A program made the translations under genes and the position numbers. Below, piece after piece: positions 25,301 through 34,741 of a stretch of DNA of 64,000 nucleotides (its first letter is position 1; each line of letters starts with the position of its first letter). Under the pieces are notes generated by a model. The model did not search any database, was not told the origin of the DNA, and was given only the letters and a program-made list of their open reading frames with translations. Source of the stretch: Xiphophorus maculatus (lineage: Eukaryota > Chordata > Actinopteri > Cyprinodontiformes > Poeciliidae); assembly GCF_002775205.1 (NCBI RefSeq), contig NC_036451.1, positions 24,485,139-24,549,138 of the forward strand, given 5' to 3'.

Positions 25301-26599
25301 GAAAGGCTGGTGGAAAGTTTGTTAAAGGGATGATAGAGGAGCCATGTTGTGACGACTTCCTGAAGGTGGAGCTTCAGAAAGAGCGGGAGTTTTTAAAATG
25401 TAAAATTTACAAACTGAAATGCCTTTTTTTTTTTTTTTTTTTTTCTCCGAAGAGTTTTTGCGGCGCTAGTGGCTTGTATTTTTTCCACAGTAGGCAGACA
25501 GGAAGGAGGGTGAGGAGGAAGACATGCGGCAAAGGTCGTCAGGACCGGGAGTCGAACCCGCGACGTCCGCGTCGAGGACTAAGGCCTCCAAATGTGGGGC
25601 GTGCTAACCCCCTGCGCCACCACAGCACGCCCCTAAACTGAAATGCCTTTTAGGTTATAATTGATATGTGCAGCGTTTTTCTAACAACTGACGGTAATAC
25701 AGTTACATGATTGTGCTATAAAATTGAAGGCACATAATGCTGCCCCTTTAAAACACTTCTACAAGGCGTCAGCCCCTCTATGCCACATCATTTTGAATGT
25801 TGTTTTGAAGATGAACAGAACCTAGATAAAGTTACAAAGGTGTTGACGAGGCCTTCCCTCAGGACCCAACACAGCCCTAAGATTGTCACGGTTAAAAAAA
25901 ATATTTTTTTAAAAAAAGACTCTCTTTCCATTCTGCTCCCCAGGATCTGTTGGTTCACGTCAGAGACGTCAGTCATCCAGAGACGGTGAATCAGAAGGCG
26001 AACGTCCTGAACGTCCTGAAGAACCTGCAGATCCCACACCGGCTGCTGGCCTCCATGATCGAGGTCCACAATAAGATCGACCTGCTTGACAGGTGAGAGT
26101 CTATGCTACCTCAGCGGAGGAGGACCTGCTCCTTTGGAAACTTTGGAATCTGAGATTAAATCTGCTCCTGCTGGCATGTTTACGAGCTTGAAATGGCAAA
26201 CTTCTCCTGTCTGTCTGTGTGTGTGTTAGTTATGAGAGCTCGGAGTCCGGTGCTGTGCTCATCTCTGCCCTGCAGCAGCGAGGCCTGGACGAGCTGAAGA
26301 AAGCTGTGGAGCAGGAGGTCGTAAAGTCCACCGGAAAGCAAATCCTAGACCTGAGAGTAAACCTCAGCTCTCCTCAGTTAAGGTCAGAACGTGACGTTCG
26401 GTCAGCTGGTTTCATTTTCCGTTATGAACACGAGGTGAGCGCGCGTGTGTGTGTGTGTGTCCCGGTCAACAGCTGGCTGTACAAGGAGGCCACCGTCCAG
26501 GACGTGCAGGTGAACGCAGAGGAAGGCTCGGCCGTCGTCAAGGTCATCATCAGCGCCGCTGCTCACGGACGCTACAAGAAACTGTTCGAAAGTAGGTGA
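22400..26599 (+). CDS. gtpbp6: GTP-binding protein 6, HflX-type mitochondrial GTPase
   Basis: Ten coding exons: 22400-22751, 22830-22967, 23041-23111, 23190-23320, 23855-23925, 24005-24163, 24272-24480, 25944-26092, 26230-26382 and 26473-26599. The total is 1560 bases, 519 aa (human about 516). The N-terminus is rich in R, H, P and A with almost no acid (MKTLRFVHSRLPLLPRSCHR), fitting a mitochondrial presequence. An acidic linker and the HflX N-terminal domain follow, then a helical arm (RLRKKRHLLRSQRKHREFP) and a GTPase domain. Motifs: G1 GYTNCGKTT (303-311), G2 FATLD (329-333), G3 DTIGF (351-355), G4 NKID (420-423). HflX proteins split or recycle ribosomes; GTPBP6 does this for mitoribosomes and aids large-subunit assembly. 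The gene is convergent with plcxd1 (stops 260 bases apart). Intron 7 holds a SINE nested in a MITE. Confidence 0.95.
23500..23660. repeat. Dispersed (A)AGTAAAAGTA-type repeat fragment
   Basis: The words ttttactcaagtaaaagtaa and aattactcaagtaagagtaa occur here in gtpbp6 intron 4. They match the ends of the longer element at 45236-46745. Confidence 0.5.
24985..25250. mobile_element. Tc1-like remnant in gtpbp6 intron 7
   Basis: Contains ttcttcacacttgtgttttattggggttc near 25100 and gtgctgtggatttgtattca near 25222. These echo the terminal sequences of the decayed Tc1-like family found at 56430-57650 and 62560-63060. No ORF. Confidence 0.4.
25240..25751. mobile_element. TTAA MITE copy B, interrupted by a SINE
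   Basis: The left part (gaggagccatgttgtgacga, cttcagaaagagcggg) and the right end (aatgctgcccctttaa, TTAA at 25748-25751) match the TTAA-flanked MITE, reverse orientation. The SINE body at 25428-25634 splits it, so the MITE is older than the SINE. The left terminus is not clear. Confidence 0.6.
25411..25651 (-). mobile_element. tRNA-derived SINE, copy 1, with 17-bp target-site duplication
   Basis: The direct repeat aaactgaaatgcctttt flanks the element at 25411-25427 and 25635-25651. Read on the minus strand, the head resembles a tRNA: an A-box-like region around 25598-25619 and a B box GGTTCGACTCC (complement of 25548-25558). The element ends in an A-tail (plus-strand T-run 25424-25443). This is classical RNA polymerase III SINE structure. 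Its 3' body differs from copies 2 and 3 although the head is shared. Confidence 0.85.
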
Positions 26600-26677
26600 G
26601 AGAGGAAGGGAGGAAAGAAAATGACTGAACTCAGAACCACGAAGAGCTTAGGAAAATACTGTGTTTACTCTGTAGCG

Positions 26678-26683
26678 ATTAAA
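26678..26683 (+). terminator. Candidate polyadenylation signal for gtpbp6
   Basis: ATTAAA about 80 bases after the gtpbp6 stop and 180 bases short of the convergent plcxd1 stop. It is a plausible short 3' UTR end; use is not proven. Confidence 0.35.
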
Positions 26684-26859
26684 AGATCTGAGCTGACAAA
26701 TCTGAGCCAGAACGAGACGTTTTCTTGTACGAAATATATACTTGGCTTCACGTAAGAAATGCAAACTCTTCTCGGGTAGAAAACAAAACGACCTCAGCTG
26801 GTTTTCTTTTTAAATCGGTGAACATTTTAGACACAAGAAATCCAGACGTGAAGCCGAAA

Positions 26860-29800
26860 TCACTGCTGCTGCTGCTCCTTCATGGGACGGGCTGAGATCT
26901 TTGGTCGCAGTTTGTGGTTCAGTCCGATCACCAGGGAGCAGAGCGGAAGCGGACCCACGAAATCCCCCGCTATAATGTTGAGGCTGTGAGGGTCCGACCC
27001 GGGTCTCTGCTGCTCCACCCACTCCCTCAGACACTCCCAGTTGCTGAAGGTCAGCGTCCGCAGGGATTCCTTCGGGTTCTTGGCGATGTACGACCTCGGA
27101 GCCGTGAGGTTCAGGCCGGAGACGAAGAAGCCCTCTGTAGAGACAAGAAACCCTGAATGATGCCGTTTCTCTCCACCTGGAGGCGCCACTGATCAAAGTC
27201 CAGAACGAAACCCGAAAATCGGTGGCGAAACTTGAAAACTGGCTTCACTGTACTCAATCTGACTGAAGGTGTGAATCTTCACGTCTTGAGAAATTTGGCA
27301 ATGAAGATAAACACGTGAAACCAAACAAAAGTCTAACAGCTGCGATTTTAATGTGACAAAATGTGGGGCCACTGGAGGCAGAAACATAACTCTGCCAAAA
27401 CAACTCAAAACTTTTCAGGTTAGTCTCAGACATTTTCTAGAAACAATAAAGATATTTGAGCTTAAGAATTCAAAGATTTTGCTAAAAAAAAATCCCCGGA
27501 ATTTTGAAATAAATCTCAGAACTTTTCAAGGAAAAAAACCTTGGAAACTTCTGGGTTTCAAAAGTCAAACACGTTCAACTTTTGGACCTTTTCTGAGTTC
27601 GAAAAGTCGCAGACTTGCTAGAAAAACCTCAGACATTTTCAGACTAATCTCAGAAACTTTGTAGACACAACAGGGAAATTTCAGCTTCAAAAGTCAAATA
27701 ATTTCAAGAGAAATCTTAGAAATTTTCTAGAAAAAACAAGGATATTTGAGCTTGAAAGGTCAAAAATTTGCCACCCAAAAAATTACATTTTGAGATTAAT
27801 CTCAGAAAGTTTCAAGAAAAAAAAACACCTTGGAAACTTCCGAGTTTGGAAAGTCCCAAATTTGCTAGAAAGAAACTGAAATTTTCAGACTAATCTCAGA
27901 AATCTTCTAGAAATAATAAAAAAAAAAAAGAAATTTCTGAGTCTCAAAAGTTAAAAATTTCCTTAATAAAGTAAAATCTTCAGATTATTCTCAGAAATCT
28001 TCAGGGGAAAAAAAAGAAGAGAGATGTCGACGTTTTTTCTAGAAAATGTCAACAAAAAAAAAAAAAAAGTAGTAAATTTACTCCCCTCTCCGTTTTTTGT
28101 TTTTTCCATCTCCAATGTCCCCGATCCGCCGCCGTCACAGCAGACCGACTCACCTGGTCGTCCCATGTCTTTGTTCCAGTCCAGGTAGCGGATCACTTCT
28201 TGTGCCGTTGTTTTATTCGCCCACCAGTACGGTATGGCGGGCCACAGCTGCGGGTGTCTGGCCACCAGCTGGGATTCGTAGGACAGGATGACCTGGTAAC
28301 CGGACGCCCAGAGGCTCCGCAGGCTCAGGACCGGCTCCTGTTCAGGGGACAGAGGACACGGTGAGGCGGCGACTGGCGCTCAGAGCCGACATCGCCAGCG
28401 GGAGGAGGGAGCCCACCTTCCGGGGACACAGCTTTGAGCAAAACAGCTTCTTCAAGTGGGAAATGAACAACTCGTGGCACGCGTCGTCCATTCCCTCAAA
28501 ATGGCTGCAGGCCAGGATGACGACCTCCTTCGGGTGAGAGTTCAGCCAGTGCTCGACGCATTCCAGGGTTTTCTGTGGAGCGGGAGCGAGTTATGGTGGG
28601 AAAAGCCGCGATAAGCCAGAGAGCGGCTGACGTGACCGGAGCTCACCAGAACCGTCAGGTGTGTGTATATGACGTGTGTGAAGTAGAGGTCGTCGGACGG
28701 GTCGTTGGGTTTGTGCGCAACGCGGAGATCGAAGAACCGGATTCCCTTTGACAGCTGATCCTCGATGCTCTTGTCCTAAACACAAGAACGAAACTCCACG
28801 TTTGAGTTTAGCCACCTACTCAGATTTTAATCCAAAGTCTGATATATATATATATTATTATTATATATATATTTTTTTTTCCAATACCAGAAACATTTCC
28901 TTTGATGCTGTATTAATAGCTAAAAACTAAACTATAAAAAAAAACACCTAATCAGTCAACTCTGCAGTTTCTCTAATCTCCGTGGGATGTCCTCTCTTGC
29001 TGTTGTGCCTGTGAACTCTGACCTCTGGCTTTCAGCCCCTGTTCTCTCAGAACATCGAACAAACAGTCACGTTCTGCTCTATCTGCGTCTTGTTAAACTT
29101 TGGACCATCTCAGCTGAAAACCTTCATGACAGTCTTGTGACTTCTGGCTCCAAAACGCCGACATCAGCGACCCCCTCATCTCCGTTCTGCAGGTAAGGTC
29201 AGTTTAAAAAAAACCAACCTAACAAACAAAAAAGGTTGCTTCTTGATGAGATCAAGGCAATTTAAATATATGCATTATTAACGATTTTTTTTCAGTTTTG
29301 TTTTGTTTTTTTTTCATTTATCCTCACCTAACAAAGTTAAATCTATTCTATGGGTTTTTTTTCTGGGACAGATCAACACAGAGCAGTGCAGGATTTGAAG
29401 TGGAAGGAAAGCGATATTTCGACGACTTCTTTCACGTGTGGAAATCTCAAAAGTGTGGCGTGCTTTTGTAGCAAGGTTACTTTAGGTTACTAAAATGAAA
29501 GAAATGGCAAACATTTTTGTCAACTGATAAAACTAAGTAATGAGGGGGAAAACTATAACAGGAACTATTTTGTACCTTTATAAAACTAACTAAAATTCTG
29601 CTTTCATGTTTATAAATCTATTTATTAGCATTTCGAACTGAAGTGAAATAGATTTTTTTTTTACACAGCACTTCAGACCTGCCTATGCATCTACCTGGTA
29701 GTGAATATTAAACGGTGGATACCATCTTCAGAAAATTGATCCAATTATTATTATGTTTTCTCCCAACTATTTCTGTCGCCATTTTGTGGACAGTGTCAGT

Positions 29801-30810
29801 TAACTCCTGCGATTCCTTTGCTGTGCAGACCTTTGACTAGTTTAAATGAAATGACTTAATTGGATTCAATAAAAATTTGAAGTGACGTACCAAGCGGGCG
29901 GAGCCATGGTTCCCGTTGCCAGGAAACACGAAACCAGCCACATGGCATTCAGAGTCGGCCCCTTTACTGTAACATTCCCTCTCCCTGTAGAACCTGAAGT
30001 TCCTGTCCGACCAGAACCAGAACCGAGCCGGGCGTCTCATCCACCCTGCCAACACCTCAGACAATCCACTTTTGAACGGCTTCATGAGAAAACAAGAGTT
30101 GCTGATGGGATCACCAGGAAGGCTTGGTCTTGATCCAAGAGTTGAACAGTATTAAGGTCTCTGCCACTGAAAGCGTTTCATTCATTAAGAGTCTCGGCGA
30201 ACGTGGAGGAAAAAGATCCGTCAGAAAGAAAAACCAACCTTTTGTTCTAAGATTGAATGGCACTGCATGTTATTTGTTGTTTCTGGGTGAAATAAGGCAG
30301 GAAACAGTGGTTTTTATTTGTAATAAACCTCAGTCCTTTTCCTTCCATTTCATAATTAATCACTGCTCAGAGTTGCTCTTCATAAAATCTCCATTGAACA
30401 CGTTGAGGTTTGTGTCACACTTGATCTGGTAAAGGAGAAAATGAACCCCGAGATGTCCTTTCTTAAAGATGAGCTCTGAACACGTTGACGGGTCGTTTCT
30501 GTTGCTCCACATTTCTCCGTACCTGCGTGGTGGCCCACTTAAAGATGAGAGGCCTGGTGACGCAGTAGAAAAGCCCGTCCAGGAGCCAGAAGCAGTCCGA
30601 CTCGGACCTGAGCAGGGGCGACGTTATGTCCAGACAGTAACTCATGGCGTCATGGCTGCCTGTAGTGAACGAGACGCCAAACGTAACTTTTGAGTCTTCC
30701 AGGAACGAGAAACGGGTTTGTAAAATGACGTCACCTCAAACCGGAGCGGCAGGTTGAAAGAAACACCTTTGTGTTATTTTTAGTCTCACTTGTATTTTTA
30801 GTGATATACA

Positions 30811-30867
<57 letters not shown>

Positions 30868-32312
30868 AAATATAATAGACTTCAAAGCAAAAAGGAATTT
30901 CTGTTTCCTTGAATGACCAAGAGTTCGTGTTCTTCGCTTTCTATTTTTCTGTGCAAATGATATTTTTTTTAGAGCACAGTTCTGGCAATAAAATTACCCT
31001 TAAAGAAAAAACACCCAGGCGGTGTTTTCTTTTGTTTCTTCTTTTTGTTAAACTTGATCTAGCAGTAGATAAACAGCTGGGGACTGAAGTATGGATGTCC
31101 ATAGCAGGATTTCACACAATATGTTTCACAAAAGCACACGGAAGAAAAAGCTAATTTGAGTTTGAGTTGATGACATCACAAGAGGCATAACGGTCATGCT
31201 GTCGAGCTAATAGTGGTAGCAGGGGTGCGATTTCTGATCCGTTTCAACGTAGATTTTGAAGAATTGAGAGAGTCGACCCAGTGGGTCAGAGTTTGACTTC
31301 GATTTGTTCCCAAGGCAAGGGAGCGACGGCAGTAAAGATGGTTGTCTTCAGAACTTTGGTATGTATTTGGTTATATGCCTGCTTGAATCATTAAATTTCA
31401 ATTAGTGGTGATGTATCTCTCTATGAACTCTGAAGAATTTTGATAACGAACTTTTGGCCATTAAAGTCTGCCCTGATTTTCTTGACGAGCCTCTTCGACG
31501 AGTTGACAAAGTTTCCTAAAAACAGGTACGACAAAAACGAAGAAAAAATATTTTTTTCAACCGAATACAAGAAGCTTTTGTGCCGCCAACAACAACAACA
31601 TGCAAATAAGGAGCAAAAACAGGAAACATGAAAAACACAAGAGACATTCTGGGAAGAATGCTAATCAGATGCCAAAAGCCTTGTGTGATGTCATCACGTC
31701 ACACAAGGTGTGTGGAAACTTGTTTTTGGGAGAGCAAATATTATCTTTGTTAAATGCACATTAACATCAGAACAGATGAAAAACAATGGAATAACTTAAC
31801 AACTAAAGCGACTAACACATTTCAAAGATGTGTGCCTTGTACCTTTAATACTCCATAAAGTCAGAATAAACACTAGTGGATGTCTAGCAAAGACACGAAC
31901 AAACTTCACATAAATGGCAGACTACGACAGCAATAACCCTTTCAAGATAAAAAAAAAATGAATAGATATAAAACAGCACAAGCAATTCAAATGAAAACAT
32001 AAAGAAGGGATATTTTATGTTCAGTCATTGAGTAAAATGACTTTCCATTCCTGAATAAAAGGAAGAATTTTGTATCAAGATAGCAATACGATTGAATTCA
32101 AGCATATAAATGAAACTGCTATTTAAAATATTTTTTAAAAATCCGGATTAACATTAAAAATAATCTACAACATCAGAGTATAACTCCTACTGTAGGCTGC
32201 GGGGTTCAGTGTGACGTGAGAGTGACCTACCAGGTATCGCCAGCTCTGTCAGGGGAAAGTCCCACAGCTCCTCCGGCAGGGCGGACATCCAGTCCTGGTT
32301 GTTGACGTCCAT
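26860..32312 (-). CDS. plcxd1: PI-PLC X domain-containing protein 1, copy A
   Basis: Six coding exons on the minus strand: 32231-32312, 30523-30659, 28647-28775, 28417-28572, 28154-28337 and 26860-27134. They total 963 bases, 320 aa (human PLCXD1 323). The product starts MDVNNQDWMSALPEELWDFP. It contains the X-domain loop AIPGSHDAMSYCLD with catalytic His30 and a second conserved His in DDLYFTHVIYTHL. It continues through KEVVILACSHFEGM, WPAIPYWWANKT and SLNIIAGDFVGPL, ending in a short glutamine run. These match PLCXD1, not PLCXD2 or PLCXD3. The family carries the catalytic X half of phospholipase C without Y, C2 or PH domains; its physiological substrate is poorly defined. Exon borders and phases match copy B exactly. 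An in-frame upstream ATG at 32483 would add a hydrophobic N-terminus. The gene is next to gtpbp6, as in human PAR1. Confidence 0.93.
27418..27995. repeat. Two-unit tandem repeat, about 290-bp period, in plcxd1-A intron 5
   Basis: Near 27426 and 27716 the words ttttctagaaa, then aagatatttgagctt or aaggatatttgagctt, recur. Near 27540 and 27828 ccttggaaacttctgggttt and ccttggaaacttccgagttt recur. Shorter words (ctcagaaatttt, aaaagtcaaa) repeat throughout. It is non-coding. Confidence 0.65.
28776..30522. other. Long plcxd1-A intron 2
   Basis: 1.75 kb without recognisable gene sequence. It holds a TA-rich tract at 28842-28870 and a Tc1-like scrap at about 29395-29475 (tttgaagtggaaggaaagcg, aaaagtgtggcgtgct). 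The moderately GC-rich ORF at 28987-29196 and those around 29837-30133 show no family features. Confidence 0.45.
30811..30864. repeat. TA microsatellite
   Basis: Uninterrupted TA dinucleotides over roughly 54 bases, in plcxd1-A intron 1. Confidence 0.95.
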
Positions 32313-32504
32313 GTCGAGCCGTCGGTGTCCGAGCTGCGACTCCGAGCAGCCGCTTTTACCGTGGATCACATGATTTTTCTGCTTCCCCCCACCTGATTCC
32401 TCAAAGCCATCGACCGCAAACAGCAGCGGCAGCAGGAGGAAGCCGAAGGAGGGAGGAGAAACTCGCAGGTTCCTGGTTTTCACTGACCAATGGCAGAAAA
32501 GGCG

Positions 32505-32518
32505 CCACCAGAGGGCGC
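32505..32518 (+). promoter_or_regulatory. CTCF-like motif upstream of plcxd1-A
   Basis: CCACCAGAGGGCGC, inside the GC-rich start region 193 bases upstream of the plcxd1-A ATG, fits the CTCF consensus at every informative position. Motif evidence only. Confidence 0.5.
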
Positions 32519-32836
32519 ACGTTCAAAAAAAAAAATAATAAAGCAGCTGGAACTGGGTTCTTAGGTAGTCGGCCATTTTTCCGCTGAGGATCCAGTGGAA
32601 AAATGCGATAGTTATATCACAATACAGCTATACAATATTATAGTCTTAATACTTGGTGATCCCAGGATTAAGTTAAATATCATATTATTGGTGATAAAAT
32701 TGTCACCAATAATGTGTTTAGGTCATCCTAAGGTATTTTTATGTAATGATATGTGTACAAATATTTTATATAAATCTAATTTTTTGTTGTCACTTTTGCA
32801 ATTTGTATTTGCATTACATACTGAGACAGGTAAAAA

Positions 32837-32841
<5 letters not shown>

Positions 32842-32901
<60 letters not shown>
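32842..32901. repeat. TA microsatellite
   Basis: About 30 consecutive TA units, uninterrupted; likely to be length-polymorphic. Confidence 0.95.
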
Positions 32902-32905
<4 letters not shown>

Positions 32906-33231
32906 TCAAATGTGGCTGATAAGTTGACAGTTCTAAGAGAACCGAACAGAATCCATGACATGTTTCTATCCTCCATCTTTATGTAAGGACATATCTTATA
33001 TCTCTTATAAACATTGTGCACTGAGAATGCATAGTGGAACTGTTGTTTTTTTTGCCACGTACCATTTAGAAAATCATTTTCACTTTGGTGACCCCAGGAT
33101 TATGTGCAGCTGCAGTGGCGCCTCCACTAAACTCTTGTAAGAGATAAAACACCAAACCCAAAAGCCGTCGGAGGATTTCAGTTATTTTTATTAAGGTGTG
33201 ATGCTGTGGCAGAACTTGCACTTTCTTGTGT

Positions 33232-33328
33232 AAAAAGTAACCAAAACAGAGCCTACTATCATATAAGGGACACTAGAGCCCACAAAAGACCCCCTGGAGG
33301 GGTAAAAAAAAAAAAGTAACCAAAACAG
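33232..33328 (+). mobile_element. 5'-truncated SINE, copy 3, with 18-bp target-site duplication
   Basis: The direct repeat aaaaagtaaccaaaacag occurs at 33232-33249 and 33311-33328. Between them is the 3' body agcctactatcatataaggg, then acactagagcc and an A-tail. It matches, in opposite orientation, the tail of the SINE at 57426-57490. The tRNA-like head is missing, as expected from 5' truncation during target-primed reverse transcription. Confidence 0.85.
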
Positions 33329-34097
33329 CTTCAAGATTCATTTCAACAACTTACTGCTCTATGAATTCATTTTTGTAACCTGCCCCTGCAATTTTTTTGT
33401 TTTGTTTTGTATTTGTAATCATTGCTACTTTTGAAATTTTGCGATCTTAAATTCAATAAGGTTTGGATTATGTTTTCTTTTATGAGTTTGTGTACAGACT
33501 TTGGTGGAATTCCTCGGAAACATGTTTTAGTAAAACATGCAGAAGACATTCTGCTGCTTGGATTCTGATGATGCTTTATGTAGGACAAAATAAACGTGTA
33601 ACAATCTTGTCCTTTCAGCTACATTTTTTTTATGTCTATGTGTTCTTGCCATTGATGGAAATGTAAATATTGTTCTGTACTTGTTTTGTCTTGTGTTTCT
33701 TTTCTCTTTTTTGACTTGTATAAGGAAAAGTTCAAACTGACCGACAAATAAATAAATGTCTATCTAGTTCTGGTTGAGGTCTCAGCCTGTTAAAAATCAG
33801 TTCTTCCTTCATGCCTCCTCAGGACACAGATCACTTTTCACTTGCTTTAATTATACATTCCTGTATATAAAGTGGGTGTTTGTCTTACATAAGTGCCTTG
33901 AGGTGACAATTGTTGGAAACTGGCGCTAAATAAGCGACAACCTACATAACCAAGAGGACAGAAATGATGCATGTTAATCTAAATGAATGAATTATGAGAC
34001 ATAAATAAACGTCGTGGATTGCAACATAAACAATCTGCTCTCCAACAGTTCAATAACGGATATCTCTCTCTTTTTATTTTCCCCTCACTCGTTCCAG

Positions 34098-34208
34098 ACC
34101 CGAATGTTTCGTCGGGGATTATTGACGTTTGAGCAGCTCGTCTCCACAGGCACGGCGGTGCAGAGTTCGCTTCTCACACCTCAGCAGGAGGTTAAAAGCT
34201 ACTTTTAA
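34098..34208 (+). other. Exon-like open frame of unknown origin
   Basis: A strong pyrimidine tract and AG acceptor (ctctctttttattttcccct, then cactcgttccag) precede a frame that reads TRMFRRGLLTFEQLVSTGTA and then VQSSLLTPQQEVKSYF before TAA. A possible donor GAG|GTTAAA lies near 34191. Base composition looks more coding-like than its surroundings. No partner exon or protein family is recognised. It could be an exon of an unannotated transcript or chance. Confidence 0.2.
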
Positions 34209-34741
34209 AAACAGAACAATCGGTGCTGGGTTCATGCAAAGAAATCCTTGTCATGCATTTTTAATTTTGCATAAACTTGCATAAATAGTTTCCACATTCC
34301 ATGACGCAACCCCCAGGTCTCGCAGTTGACGTGTCAAAGCTTTCACCGGCATAATTCCTCCAAAATGTTCTTATTTACCTTTGCGAGTCCTCGGTGAGAG
34401 CAGAGTCTGTGCTTCCTGCGGTGGTGGGGGGAGTTCAGTTGTGCCGTTATTGCTTCGGTCAGCAAGTCGTCAAACCCGCTGCTGACTTGTGAAAACCGAC
34501 ACGGTGCGTTGCATAAAGCACGAACTGAATGTAAACAAAGAAGTTCGGGTCAGCGCATATAAAAAAAACCAAAACACAGTCTGCTTGAACTGAAATGTGC
34601 ACGCCGCTGCTCCCCCCCCCCTTGTGAGTGCATTTACGGTCAAATAAATAATTCAAATGTTTTCATCAATCCGATCAAAACAAACTGCTCTGATGTCTGC
34701 CCCGCTTCTGCAGACGCTCGGCACTTTTCCGGAGCGAGAAG

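Larger units (their letters stand above)
32313..34741. other. Spacer between the two plcxd1 copies
   Basis: Contains the plcxd1-A promoter (to about 32580), a long TA microsatellite (32842-32901), a truncated SINE (33232-33328) and the plcxd1-B 3' UTR side. The rest is AT-rich. One exon-like ORF at 34098-34208 is listed separately. A poly-C run lies near 34612-34621. Confidence 0.55.

Noticed and set aside
25540-25625. A possible tRNA gene on the minus strand
   Set aside because: The tRNA-like A and B boxes belong to a SINE with an A-tail and target-site duplication; no complete cloverleaf is evident.
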